From Pseudomonas shahriarae (GTDB lineage Bacteria; Pseudomonadota; Gammaproteobacteria; Pseudomonadales; Pseudomonadaceae): a DNA stretch of 64,000 nt. Below are positions 7,866-16,590 of this stretch, one piece after another. The position numbers and the translations under genes are program-made. Position 1 is the first letter of the stretch; each line of letters opens with the position of its first letter. The notes under the pieces are model-generated. The model had not been told where the DNA came from and ran no database searches. It was given only the letters and a program-made list of their open reading frames with translations. The stretch is taken from NCBI RefSeq assembly GCF_014268455.2, contig NZ_CP077085.1, forward strand, positions 1,488,001 through 1,552,000, given 5' to 3'.

Positions 7866-10457
7866 TTACGCGGCCGTCGCGGGCTCCGCCACCGCTGCCG
7901 GTTTCGGCAGTGACGACAGGAACGCCATGATCAGCGCCGCCACATACGGCAGTGATTGCACCAGCAGCATCACCACCCAGAAGCGCATGTCATTGCTTGG
8001 CAGGCCCTGCACCAGGTAGATCCCCAGCGCCGCGCCCCACAGCAGCAACATAATGAACATCTCTTCGCGGGCTTCGGAAATCGCTACCCAGAAGCCGTGG
8101 TTATCCGCGTTTTTCGGTGTACGAAAGAACGGAATACTGGTGGTGAAGAAGCCATACAGCACTGCCTTGGCGATGGTATGGGACAACGCTAACCCGGCCA
8201 GGGCTGCGCAGAACGCATCCTTGAGGTTCACACCAACGGCGCGGCGGTAGAGGAAGATGATCTTGCCGACCTTGAACACAAACAGCGCCAACGGCGGGAT
8301 TGCGAAGATCAGCAACGGCGGGTCGACCCGGGTCGGCACAATGATCATCGCCGCCGACCACAACAGGGCACCGACGGTGAAGAAGATGTTCATGCCGTCC
8401 GCTACCCACGGCAACCAGCCCGCGAGGAAGTGGTAGCGCTGGCCACGGGTCAGCTCGGTGTCCTTGCCGCGCAGCAGGCTGGCGGTGTGGCGCTTGATGA
8501 TCTGGATCGCGCCATAGGCCCAGCGGAACCGCTGTTTCTTGAAGTCGATAAAGGTATCGGGCATCAGGCCCTTGCCGTAGCTGGTGTGGTAGTACGCAGC
8601 CGACAGACCTTTCTCGAATACCCGTAGGCCCAGCTCGGCGTCTTCACAGATGCACCAGTCGGCCCAGCCCAGTTCTTCGAGCACCGAGCGGCGGGTCATG
8701 GTCATGGTGCCGTGCTGGATGATCGCGTCGCGGTCGTTGCGGGTGACCATGCCGATATGGAAGAAGCCTTTATATTCGGCGTAGCAGAGCTTCTTGAAGG
8801 TGCTTTCGTTCTGGTCCCGGTAATCCTGGGGCGATTGCACCACGGCGATTTTCGGGTCGGCGAAGTGCGGCACCATGTGCTTGAGCCAGTTAGGCGACAC
8901 ACAGTAGTCCGAGTCGATCACCGCGATCACTTCGGCATCCTTGGCGGTGTGCGGAATCAGGTAGTTCAGCGCGCCACCCTTGAAGCCAGCCAGGGGCGCG
9001 ACGTGGAAGAACTTGAAGCGCGGGCCCAGGGTCAGGCAGTAGTCGCGTACCGGTTCCCACACCGCCGGGTCCTTGGTGTTGTTGTCGATGATCAGGACTT
9101 CGTAGTCCGGGTAATCGAGGGCGGCCAGGGCGTCGAGGGTCTGTTTGACCATTTCCGGCGGCTCGTTGTAGCACGGCACATGGATGGAGACTTTCGGGCG
9201 GTAGTCCGAATCCCCTTCAACCGGCAGGAATTCACGCCGGCGTTTGTGGGTCCAGACCGCTTCCGCCAGTTCATGGGCCTCGGTCAGCAACACGATAAAC
9301 ACGCCCATGGCACCTAGCGCGAGCAAGAAGCCCACGGTCAGGCTGAACCACGTGCTGTATTGCTGGCTGTAGTCATAGCCGATCCAGACCAGCACCGAGC
9401 CGCACAGGAACGCGATGAAGGTCAGGAAGGTACGGCCACGCTGGCGCAGGGACGAGCCGTCGATCATCAGCAAGGTCAGCGACAGCAGTGCCAACACCAC
9501 CGAGCCGATGGCCAGCACCCGCCATTGCGGAATCGCCACGACCGGCCCTTCAAAGTTGAATTTCTGCTGGCGCGCAGCGTCGAACACGCCCCAGTAGGCG
9601 CCCACCGAGCCTTCGTCACTGGCTTTCCAGGGTTGGTCGAAGGCTTCGATCACGAAGTAGTTGTAGCCCTGGCGGTTAAGCTTGTTGACCAGAGTGCGCA
9701 GGTAAATGGCCTGGTCAGCCGGGGAGGCGTCCGCGCCACCGCGCATGCGGCCATTGCTCGGCCAGCCGACTTCCGACAGCAGCAGTGGCTTTTTCGGGAA
9801 GGTCTTCTTCAGGTCCTTGGCCCGGTCGAGGACGAATTGCCCGGCCTGGGCCATCGGCACATGTTCCCAGTACGGCAGAACGTGCGCGGCGATCAGGTCG
9901 ACATGCTTGCCCAGTTGCGGGTTGTGTTCCCAGATGTGCCACTGCTCGGAGGTAGTCACTGGCACTTTGACGGCGGCGCGCACCCGGTCCAGCAGGACAA
10001 TCAGCTCCTCGGGGGTGATCTCCTTGCGGAAGATGGCCTCGTTGCCGACCACCACACGCACCACGCTGCGCGAACTGTTGGCGATCTCGATGGCCCGCTG
10101 GATTTCGCGCTCGTTGCGCTCAAGGTCCGGGCTGATCCAGATCCCCAGGGTCACACGCAGGCCGAACTCTTCCGCCAGCTTGGGGATATTCCCCAGGGGG
10201 CCGTCGACCGAATAGGTCCGAATGTTGTCCGTCAGCTTGCTCATGATCGCAAGGTCCTGACGCATTTGTTCGTCGGTCGGGTACTGGTCTTTTTGCGGGT
10301 ACTGGCCCTGCTGGAACGGCGAGTAAGAAAACCCGGAAATCTGCTGAGGCCAGTTGGGGGTAGTGACCGGGCGGTTGATCAGCGCCCAGAAACCGGTGAA
10401 CAGCGCGGCAATTGCCAGCACCACCACCAGGTTGAGTCCAAATTTACGCGATGACAT
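7866..10457 (-). CDS. ndvB: NdvB-like cyclic beta-glucan synthase (GH17-GT2 fusion)
   Basis: An 863-residue membrane glycosyltransferase. ATG 10457 starts a protein with a first TM helix (8-26). A periplasmic GH17-like domain follows (~40-320) with the acid/base candidate Glu140 (VVGNEA) and nucleophile candidate Glu229 (LSEVGWPS). After further TM helices comes a GT2 domain (~465-690) with HVPCYNEP, the DSD motif in AVIDSDY, the ED of ICEDAE and the Q-x-x-RW motif in QRFRWAYG, then C-terminal TM helices. P. aeruginosa NdvB makes periplasmic beta-(1,3)-glucans linked to biofilm antibiotic tolerance; the same domain set and the neighbouring dapE suggest orthology. The GH17 part probably transglycosylates or cyclises. 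Confidence 0.88.
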   Translation of the reverse strand: MSSRKFGLNLVVVLAIAALFTGFWALINRPVTTPNWPQQISGFSYSPFQQGQYPQKDQYPTDEQMRQDLAIMSKLTDNIRTYSVDGPLGNIPKLAEEFGLRVTLGIWISPDLERNEREIQRAIEIANSSRSVVRVVVGNEAIFRKEITPEELIVLLDRVRAAVKVPVTTSEQWHIWEHNPQLGKHVDLIAAHVLPYWEHVPMAQAGQFVLDRAKDLKKTFPKKPLLLSEVGWPSNGRMRGGADASPADQAIYLRTLVNKLNRQGYNYFVIEAFDQPWKASDEGSVGAYWGVFDAARQQKFNFEGPVVAIPQWRVLAIGSVVLALLSLTLLMIDGSSLRQRGRTFLTFIAFLCGSVLVWIGYDYSQQYSTWFSLTVGFLLALGAMGVFIVLLTEAHELAEAVWTHKRRREFLPVEGDSDYRPKVSIHVPCYNEPPEMVKQTLDALAALDYPDYEVLIIDNNTKDPAVWEPVRDYCLTLGPRFKFFHVAPLAGFKGGALNYLIPHTAKDAEVIAVIDSDYCVSPNWLKHMVPHFADPKIAVVQSPQDYRDQNESTFKKLCYAEYKGFFHIGMVTRNDRDAIIQHGTMTMTRRSVLEELGWADWCICEDAELGLRVFEKGLSAAYYHTSYGKGLMPDTFIDFKKQRFRWAYGAIQIIKRHTASLLRGKDTELTRGQRYHFLAGWLPWVADGMNIFFTVGALLWSAAMIIVPTRVDPPLLIFAIPPLALFVFKVGKIIFLYRRAVGVNLKDAFCAALAGLALSHTIAKAVLYGFFTTSIPFFRTPKNADNHGFWVAISEAREEMFIMLLLWGAALGIYLVQGLPSNDMRFWVVMLLVQSLPYVAALIMAFLSSLPKPAAVAEPATAA

Positions 10458-10620
10458 AGCTGTTTCGGGTTCCAAAGGGTGTGGAACGAATAGACGTGTT
10501 GGTGTACGCCGAACGGCGCGCATCCTACCATCGGCCCTGCACTCTGCGTACAGCAAGCCAGGAAAAACCGGGCATTGGGCAGCCAAAGCGTCGGTAAGTT
10601 CTTTACTTATAGCTTGTAGC

Positions 10621-10650
10621 TTAGAACTTATCGCTGCGTAGCCCTATAAT
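10621..10650 (+). promoter_or_regulatory. Sigma-70 promoter of tcdA
   Basis: A consensus -10 TATAAT (10645-10650) with TTAGAA 18 bp upstream (10621-10626). The start would be about 20 nt before the tcdA ATG. The 213-bp gap is shared with the divergent ndvB-like gene, for which only a weak -10-like TAGGAT is seen. Confidence 0.6.
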
Positions 10651-10676
10651 GCGCGCCGGTTTTTGGGGTAATGGTC

Positions 10677-11486
10677 ATGAGTACAGAAGATCCACGGTTT
10701 GCCGGCGTCGCCCGCTTGTATGGCATAGAAGGCCTGGAACGCTTGAAAGCGGCCCATGTGGCCATCGTCGGCGTGGGCGGTGTCGGCTCTTGGGCCGCTG
10801 AAGCCATGGCCCGTTGCGGGGTGGGCGAGATTTCGCTGTTTGACCTGGACGACGTGTGCGTCAGCAACAGCAACCGTCAGTTGCACGCCCTGGACAGCAC
10901 GGTGGGCAAGCCCAAGGTCGAAGTGATGGCCGAACGCCTGCGTGCGATCAACCCCGCTTGCACGGTGCACGCGGTGGCGGACTTCGTAACCCGCGACACC
11001 ATGGCTGAGTACATCACGCCGACCATCGACTGTGTGATTGACTGCATCGACGCGGTCAACGCCAAGGCGGCGCTGATTGCCTGGTGCAAGCGCCGCAAGA
11101 TCCAGATCATCACCACCGGCGGCGCCGGCGGGCAAATTGACCCGACGCTGATCCAGGTGTGCGACCTGAACCGCACCTTCAACGACCCGCTGGCCTCGAA
11201 AGTGCGCTCCACCTTGCGCCGCGACTACGGGTTCTCGCGCACCGTGACCCGGCACTACAGCGTGCCTTGCGTGTTCTCCACCGAACAACTGCGCTATCCC
11301 AAACCCGACGGCAGCATCTGTTTGCAAAAGAGTTTTGTCGGTGATGGGGTGAAGCTGGACTGCGCCGGCGGGTTTGGCGCGGTGATGATGGTGACGGCGA
11401 CTTTTGGCATGGTCGCGGCGACCAAGGCGGTGGACAAGATTGTGGCTGGGGTGCGCAGGCCGTCCGAGCGGGTCAAGCCCGCCTGA
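10677..11486 (+). CDS. tcdA: tRNA threonylcarbamoyladenosine dehydratase TcdA
   Basis: An E1-like ATP-dependent enzyme (269 residues) that dehydrates t6A37 of ANN-decoding tRNAs to cyclic t6A. The ATP-binding glycine motif GVGGVGS is at 32-38, followed by LFDLDDVCVSNSNRQ and the DCIDAVNAKA block; a conserved CKRRKI segment follows. Two in-frame ATGs exist (10671 and 10677); the second is preferred because GGGG at 10665-10668 gives proper spacing. In E. coli TcdA (CsdL) receives electrons/sulfur-relay input from CsdA-CsdE, and the csdA-csdE pair lies convergently next door here. Confidence 0.95.
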   Translation: MSTEDPRFAGVARLYGIEGLERLKAAHVAIVGVGGVGSWAAEAMARCGVGEISLFDLDDVCVSNSNRQLHALDSTVGKPKVEVMAERLRAINPACTVHAVADFVTRDTMAEYITPTIDCVIDCIDAVNAKAALIAWCKRRKIQIITTGGAGGQIDPTLIQVCDLNRTFNDPLASKVRSTLRRDYGFSRTVTRHYSVPCVFSTEQLRYPKPDGSICLQKSFVGDGVKLDCAGGFGAVMMVTATFGMVAATKAVDKIVAGVRRPSERVKPA

Positions 11487-11512
11487 ATCTCACGGCTGGA
11501 CATCCATCACAG

Positions 11513-11540
11513 TGTGGGAGCAGGCAAGCCAGCTCCCACA
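11513..11540. terminator. REP-derived convergent hairpin
   Basis: TGTGGGAGC (11513-11521) pairs perfectly with GCTCCCACA (11532-11540). It is a short single version of the GTGGGAGC repeat seen elsewhere, lying between convergent tcdA and csdE, and followed by TTCAGTTTT on the + strand. It probably terminates tcdA transcription. Confidence 0.55.
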
Positions 11541-11541
11541 T

Positions 11542-11955
11542 TCAGTTTTGTGCTTGGCTCAATTGGCGCATGCGCTGCAGGACCGCATTCAGGCCATTAC
11601 TGCGCGACGGCGACAATTGGCGGGAAAGCCCCAGCTGGTTGAACCAGTCGGGCAGGTCGACCGCCTGTAAATCCTCCGCCGACAGCCCATTGACCCGCGC
11701 CAGCAGCAACGCCACCAACCCGCGAATCAAGCGTGCATCACTGCTGGCGGCAAACTGCCAATGGTCGTCGCGCAAGCATCCCACCAGCCACACCAGGCTT
11801 TCACAGCCCTGCACCAGGTTGGCGTCGACCTTGTCTTCAGCCGCCAACGCCGGCAGCCGCTCGCCCCATTGCATCAACAAGCGCGCGCGTTGCTCCCAGC
11901 TGCCGACGGCCTGAAAGGCCTGCAACGCGACACGTGCATCTGCGGGCAGGCTCAT
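11542..11955 (-). CDS. csdE: SufE-family sulfur acceptor CsdE
   Basis: A 137-residue protein that accepts persulfide sulfur from its partner desulfurase. The active cysteine is Cys51 in the VQGCESLVW motif. Length and sequence fit CsdE rather than SufE of the suf operon, and no suf genes are present. The ATG overlaps the csdA stop (ATGA), indicating translational coupling. With csdA and tcdA it forms the CSD sulfur-transfer group. Confidence 0.92.
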   Translation of the reverse strand: MSLPADARVALQAFQAVGSWEQRARLLMQWGERLPALAAEDKVDANLVQGCESLVWLVGCLRDDHWQFAASSDARLIRGLVALLLARVNGLSAEDLQAVDLPDWFNQLGLSRQLSPSRSNGLNAVLQRMRQLSQAQN

Positions 11956-13172
11956 CGCAGCATGTCCAGGGCCTGATCCAGCGCTTCAAAGAAACGCTCC
12001 AGATCATCGGAGTCGTTGTACAACGCCAGGGAAACCCGGATCGCCCCCGACAGATGCAGGCTCTTGAGCAAAGGCATCGCACAGTGATGACCGGCGCGTA
12101 CCGCGATGCCCTGCTCGGTCAGCAGGTGGGCGAGGTCGGCGTTGTGCACGCCCTCTACCACAAAGCTGGCCAGGGCGACTTGCGGCGAGCCCAGCAGATG
12201 GACGCCCTTGCGTGCCTGTAGGCCGCGCAAGAGGTAGTCGTGCAGTGCCGCTTCGTGGGCGATCACCGCCTGTTGATCCAGGGAGTTGAGGTAATCCAGG
12301 GTCGCCCCGAGGCCAATCACCCCGGCAATTGGTGGCGTACCCGCTTCGAAACCCAGGGGCGCCGGGCGGAAGCTGGCGCTGTGGTAGTCCGCCTGCTGCA
12401 CCATCTCGCCGCCAAACTGCCAGTGGCGCAGCCGATGCAGGGCTTCGGTGCGGCCGTAAAGCACGCCGACGCCGTCCGGACCATAAAGTTTGTGGCTGGA
12501 AAATACGTAGAAGTCGCAGCCCAGGGCCTGCACGTCATGGCGGCCGTGGACGATGCCCTGGGCGCCATCCACCACGGTCAAGGCGTCGTGGGCCTTGGCC
12601 AGTGCCAGCAACTGCGGTAACGGCTGCCAGACGCCCAGCACGTTGGACAACTGGCTCACCGCCAGCAGGCGGGTGCGTGGGCCGATCATCGTGGCGGCGG
12701 CTTGCAGGTCGATCAAACCCTCATCGTCGAGGGGCAGCACCACCAGCGTGAGCTCGCGGCGTTTGGCCAGTTGCTGCCAGGGCAGCAGGTTGGCGTGATG
12801 TTCCAGGGCGCTGATGACAAGCTCATCGCCCGGGTTGAAAAGGTGCTCCAGGCCATAGGCCAGGAGGTTCAGCGCAGACGTCGCGCCGTGGGTAAAGATG
12901 ATCTGCCCGCTGTCACCGACGTTGAGCCATTGCGCCACTTTGCTGCGACTGTCCTCGAACGCCTGGGTCGCATGGGCGCCTGGCAAATGCTGGGCACGGT
13001 GCACATTGGCCGCGCCATTGGCGTAGTAATGGCCAAGGGCGTCCAGCAGGGCTTGAGGTTTTTGCGTGGTAGCGGCGTTGTCCAGATAGGTCTGGTCTTG
13101 CCGTTGCAAGGTGGCGATGGCCGGGAAATCGGCGCGCCAGGGCGAGGGCACAAGCATGGGTTCAAGACTCAT
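11952..13172 (-). CDS. csdA: Cysteine desulfurase CsdA
   Basis: A PLP-dependent class V aminotransferase-fold enzyme (406 residues) that converts cysteine to alanine and a protein persulfide. The Schiff-base lysine is Lys228 in SSHKLYGP and the persulfide-carrying cysteine is Cys364 in RAGHHCAMP, as in group II (SufS/CsdA) desulfurases. The start is uncertain: ATG 13172 gives the full N-terminus but lies only 6 nt from a strong hairpin, while ATG 13157 (MLVPSPW) has little ribosome-binding site. It sits downstream of dapD on the same strand and overlaps csdE. Confidence 0.93.
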   Translation of the reverse strand: MSLEPMLVPSPWRADFPAIATLQRQDQTYLDNAATTQKPQALLDALGHYYANGAANVHRAQHLPGAHATQAFEDSRSKVAQWLNVGDSGQIIFTHGATSALNLLAYGLEHLFNPGDELVISALEHHANLLPWQQLAKRRELTLVVLPLDDEGLIDLQAAATMIGPRTRLLAVSQLSNVLGVWQPLPQLLALAKAHDALTVVDGAQGIVHGRHDVQALGCDFYVFSSHKLYGPDGVGVLYGRTEALHRLRHWQFGGEMVQQADYHSASFRPAPLGFEAGTPPIAGVIGLGATLDYLNSLDQQAVIAHEAALHDYLLRGLQARKGVHLLGSPQVALASFVVEGVHNADLAHLLTEQGIAVRAGHHCAMPLLKSLHLSGAIRVSLALYNDSDDLERFFEALDQALDMLR

Positions 13173-13177
13173 ATGAA

Positions 13178-13203
13178 CCGGCCGTGCTGCAAGGCACGGC
13201 CGG
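13178..13203 (-). terminator. Hairpin between dapD and csdA
   Basis: A perfect 10-bp GC stem (CCGGCCGTGC 13178-13187 / GCACGGCCGG 13194-13203) with a 6-nt loop. No T tract follows on the minus strand, so it may slow or process the mRNA rather than fully terminate; it abuts the csdA start. Confidence 0.5.
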
Positions 13204-13226
13204 CTCCGGTGGCATCGAGTCGCTGC

Positions 13227-14261
13227 TTAGTTGTGAGCGTGCAGCGCTGCGTTCAGTTCGATGGCCGACTTGTGGGTTTTGCACTCCACGGCACCGGTCT
13301 CGGAGTTACGGCGGAACAGCAGGTCCGGCTGGCCAGCCAGTTCACGGGCCTTGACCACCTTGACCAGTTGGTTCTGCTCATCGAGCAGCGCCACTTTAGT
13401 GCCGGCAGTCACGTACAGGCCCGATTCCACGGTGTTGCGGTCACCCAATGGGATACCGATACCGGCGTTGGCGCCGATCAGGCAGCCTTCGCCCACCTTG
13501 ATCACGATGTTGCCGCCGCCCGACAGGGTGCCCATGGTGGAGCAACCGCCGCCCAGGTCCGACCCCTTGCCGACGAAGACGCCAGCCGATACACGGCCTT
13601 CAATCATGCCCGGGCCTTCGGTGCCCGCATTGAAGTTGATGAAGCCTTCGTGCATCACGGTGGTGCCTTCGCCCACATAGGCACCCAGGCGCAGACGTGC
13701 GGCATCGGCGATACGCACGCCGGCCGGGACCACGTAGTCGGTCATTTTCGGGAACTTGTCCACCGAGAACACTTCCAGCAGCTCGCCACGCAGGCGCGCT
13801 TCCAGTTGGCGCTCGGCCAGTTCGCCGATGTCGATCGCACCCTGGCTGGTCCAGGCTACGTTCGGCAGTTGCGGGAACACACCCGCCAGGCTCAGGCCAT
13901 GGGGCTTGACCAGGCGGTGGGAGAGCAGATGCAGCTTGAGGTAGGCCTCAGGGGTGGAGGTCAGTGCGGCATCTTCGGCCAACAACGTGGCGACCAGCGG
14001 CTTGTGGCTTTCGGCCAGGCGGGTCAGCAGGGCGGCCTGGGTGGCATCTACATTTTTCAGTGCATCAGCCAGTTGCGAGGCTTGGGCAATGGTGAAGGTG
14101 ATCGCCTGGTTGCCTTCGGTGTAGCCAAGGATCGGCGCGATGGCAGCGACGATTTCGGCCGAAGGGTTGAGCAATGGCTGCGCGTAAAACACTTCCAGCC
14201 AAGCACCTTGGCGGTTCTGGGTGCCGACGCCGAAGCCCAGGCTGAACAGGGAATTGGACAT
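13227..14261 (-). CDS. dapD: Tetrahydrodipicolinate N-succinyltransferase DapD
   Basis: This trimeric left-handed beta-helix enzyme succinylates L-2,3,4,5-tetrahydrodipicolinate with succinyl-CoA in the lysine/DAP pathway. The 344-residue length is the longer pseudomonad/actinobacterial DapD type, not the 274-residue E. coli form. An N-terminal domain (~1-165) precedes hexapeptide repeats (~170-300, e.g. ARLRLGAYVGEGTTVMHEGF and SDLGGGCSTMGTLSGGG). It lies 32 bp downstream of the ArsC-like gene and upstream of csdA, on one strand. Confidence 0.96.
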   Translation of the reverse strand: MSNSLFSLGFGVGTQNRQGAWLEVFYAQPLLNPSAEIVAAIAPILGYTEGNQAITFTIAQASQLADALKNVDATQAALLTRLAESHKPLVATLLAEDAALTSTPEAYLKLHLLSHRLVKPHGLSLAGVFPQLPNVAWTSQGAIDIGELAERQLEARLRGELLEVFSVDKFPKMTDYVVPAGVRIADAARLRLGAYVGEGTTVMHEGFINFNAGTEGPGMIEGRVSAGVFVGKGSDLGGGCSTMGTLSGGGNIVIKVGEGCLIGANAGIGIPLGDRNTVESGLYVTAGTKVALLDEQNQLVKVVKARELAGQPDLLFRRNSETGAVECKTHKSAIELNAALHAHN

Positions 14262-14293
14262 GCTGTTACCTCTACAAAAATGAAGTGGCTGGC

Positions 14294-14656
14294 CTACTTG
14301 AGGGCCGCCGAATAACTATCTGGCTTGAAGCCAATCAGGGTTCTGTCACCGAGATCGAGCACTGGGCGCTTGATCATCGAGGGTTGTGCGAGCATCAGTT
14401 CAACGGCTTTCGCCTGGTCGAGATCGGCTTTGCGTTCGTCTTCGAGTTTGCGAAAGGTCGTGCCTGCACGGTTCAAAACCACCTGCCAACCGTGCTCATT
14501 GCACCATTGGGTCAAGTGTTCGCGGTCGATACCGGCCGTCTTGTAGTCATGAAACTCATAGCTGATGGCATTTTCATCGAGCCAGGTACGGGCCTTTTTC
14601 ATGGTGTCGCAGGCTTTGATGCCAAAAAGGTGCAATGTTTTGCTTGAATCGGTCAA
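14294..14656 (-). CDS. ArsC/Spx-family thioredoxin-fold reductase (YffB-like)
   Basis: A 120-residue ArsC-family protein. The start is judged to be TTG 14656 (GGGGG lies upstream and MTDSSKTLHLFGIKACDTMKK fits the family N-terminus); an ATG at 14695 would add 13 unlikely residues. The redox cysteine is in GIKACDTMKKA, with the later RPVLDLGDRTLIGF motif containing the family RP. There is no arsenate operon nearby, so an arsenic role is not supported; YffB-type proteins are thought to be glutathione-dependent thiol reductases. It is the first gene of a probable ArsC-like - dapD - csdA - csdE series. Confidence 0.85.
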   Translation of the reverse strand: MTDSSKTLHLFGIKACDTMKKARTWLDENAISYEFHDYKTAGIDREHLTQWCNEHGWQVVLNRAGTTFRKLEDERKADLDQAKAVELMLAQPSMIKRPVLDLGDRTLIGFKPDSYSAALK

Positions 14657-14866
14657 GGAACTGCCCCCTTTGGGCTGCTGGAAACAAACGATCACGGATT
14701 ATGCCACGACAAAACAGTTTCGGTGCCGCTCGTCACTCCTTACGGTACGAGGTGCGACTTATGTGCAAAAGCCCGGCAACAGCATAGGCAGCTAATATGG
14801 CACTTCAAAGGCGCGTTGTTGCCTCAAGTGTGTCATTGCAAGTCGATTGTCCAGGAACCCCGCTTT

Positions 14867-16510
14867 ATGCAAACCGCCTACACCGTTCTTATCCTGCTGA
14901 TGCTGGTCAGCGTTTCGCGTCTGGTCGGGCGTGTGATCCCTTTGCCGTTGCCGTTGGTGCAGATTGCCGCTGGTGCCTTGCTGGCGTGGCCGACCCTGGG
15001 GCTGCATGTGGCGTTGGACCCTGAATTGTTTCTGTTTCTATTCCTGCCGCCGTTGCTGTTCTCCGATGGCTGGCGCATGCCCAAGCGTGAGCTGTGGCGC
15101 CTGCGTGGGCCGATCCTGACGTTGGCCGTGGGGCTGGTGCTGTTTACCGTGGTGGGCGCCGGGTACTTTATCCACTGGTTGTTGCCGAGCATTCCCTTGC
15201 CGGTGGCTTTCGCCCTGGCGGCAGTGTTGTCGCCGACGGATGCGGTGGCGGTGTCGGCGATTTCCCAGAACCGCTTGCCCACGCCTTTGATGCACATGCT
15301 TCAGGGCGAGGCCTTGATGAATGATGCGTCGGGCCTGGTGACCTTCAAGTTCGCCCTGGTGGCGGCGTTGACTGGGGTATTTTCCCTGGCCGATGCCAGC
15401 CTGACATTTGTGCTGGTGGCGGTCGGTGGCCTGGCCATTGGCGTAGCCTTGAGCTGGCTGGTGGGGCGCCTGCGGGCCTGGATGATTGCCCGGGGCTGGG
15501 ATGATCCGGCGACCCATGTGGTGTTTATGTTGCTGCTGCCGTTTGCGGCGTATGTGTTGGCTGAACGCCTGGGCGCCTCGGGGATTCTCTCGGCCGTGGC
15601 GGCGGGCATGATGCAGAGCTGGCTGGACCTGCTGCCACGCCAGACCAGTACACGCTTGCTCAATCGCAGTGTCTGGTCGTTGCTGGAGTTTGCCTTCAAC
15701 GGTTTGATCTTCCTGCTGCTGGGCCTGCAGTTGCCGGACATCATCAAGGCGGTGACCAGTCACGAAGCCACGCTGTGGCCGACCTTGTTCTATCGCTGCC
15801 TGGACGTGATCGCGATCTTCCTGGTGTTGTTGGTGTTGCGGTTTATCTGGGTACAGAGCATTTGGCGTCTGTCCGGTCTGCTGCGTCGCCTGCGCGGTAA
15901 AAGTGAGCTGACACTGGTGCCCACCGCGCGGTCCTGCTGGCTGTTGACGGTTGGCGGGGTGCGCGGGGCGGTGACCCTGGCCGGTGTGATGTCAGTACCG
16001 TTGCTGATGGCGCCTGGCCAGGCGTTTCCCGAGCGCGACCTGCTGATCTTCATTGCCGCCGGGGTAATCCTGTTGTCATTGGTCGCCGCCTGTATCGCCT
16101 TGCCCTTGTTGTTGCGGGGGATCGAGAAGAGCCCGGATGACAAGCGGCGCGGCGAGGTGCGTGATGCCTGGAAGAAAACCGCCGAAGCCGCGATTCATGC
16201 CCTGGAAGCAGAGGAGGCCGCCGACGCGGCGCCCCTGGATGCGGCCCAGGCTGCACTGGCGGCAGAGCTCAAGGCACGGATCATGTCGGAATATCGCCAT
16301 CAACTGGAGGTGTTCAATGACTCGGCCGAAGCCCAGGCGCTGGCGCTGCAGATGGATCATCTGGAGCGCAAGTTACGGCTCAAGGCCCTGCGCGCGCAGC
16401 GATTGGAGCTGTATAGCCTGAGCCGTCACCACCAGATTGGCGATGACGTGCTGCGCGAAGTGCTGGCCGACCTGGATATGAGTGAGGCCAACCTGGGGAC
16501 CCAGAAGTAG
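14867..16510 (+). CDS. CPA1-family Na+/H+ antiporter
   Basis: A 547-residue transporter expected to exchange Na+ (or K+) for H+ across the inner membrane. ATG 14867 (MQTAYTVLILLMLVS) begins directly with the first TM helix and has AGGA upstream; longer starts add a hydrophilic leader that is implausible. About 12 TM helices run to ~residue 420, including FLPPLLFSDGW, the ion-site LSPTDAVAVSAI and MNDASGLVTFK motifs and the GGVRGAVTLAG helix, all typical of NhaP/YjcE-like CPA1 proteins. A charged, Ala/Glu-rich cytoplasmic tail (~425-547) probably forms a coiled coil. Confidence 0.92.
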   Translation: MQTAYTVLILLMLVSVSRLVGRVIPLPLPLVQIAAGALLAWPTLGLHVALDPELFLFLFLPPLLFSDGWRMPKRELWRLRGPILTLAVGLVLFTVVGAGYFIHWLLPSIPLPVAFALAAVLSPTDAVAVSAISQNRLPTPLMHMLQGEALMNDASGLVTFKFALVAALTGVFSLADASLTFVLVAVGGLAIGVALSWLVGRLRAWMIARGWDDPATHVVFMLLLPFAAYVLAERLGASGILSAVAAGMMQSWLDLLPRQTSTRLLNRSVWSLLEFAFNGLIFLLLGLQLPDIIKAVTSHEATLWPTLFYRCLDVIAIFLVLLVLRFIWVQSIWRLSGLLRRLRGKSELTLVPTARSCWLLTVGGVRGAVTLAGVMSVPLLMAPGQAFPERDLLIFIAAGVILLSLVAACIALPLLLRGIEKSPDDKRRGEVRDAWKKTAEAAIHALEAEEAADAAPLDAAQAALAAELKARIMSEYRHQLEVFNDSAEAQALALQMDHLERKLRLKALRAQRLELYSLSRHHQIGDDVLREVLADLDMSEANLGTQK

Positions 16511-16559
16511 CCGTGTGGGCTGACTTACCCCTGTTGCCCTTGCGCGATCTCAACGCGCA

Positions 16560-16583
16560 GGCCGCTCCTGGGCGGGAGCGGCC
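16560..16583. terminator. Convergent GC hairpin
   Basis: GGCCGCTCC (16560-16568) pairs with GGAGCGGCC (16575-16583). It lies between the convergent antiporter and dapC genes. No T run is present on either strand, so terminator strength is unclear. Confidence 0.45.
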
Positions 16584-16590
16584 CCTGTCA

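Noticed and set aside
14294-14656. Arsenate reductase of an ars operon
   Set aside because: No arsB, arsH or arsR nearby; the neighbours are lysine-biosynthesis and sulfur-transfer genes, and the sequence is of the YffB/Spx-like type.
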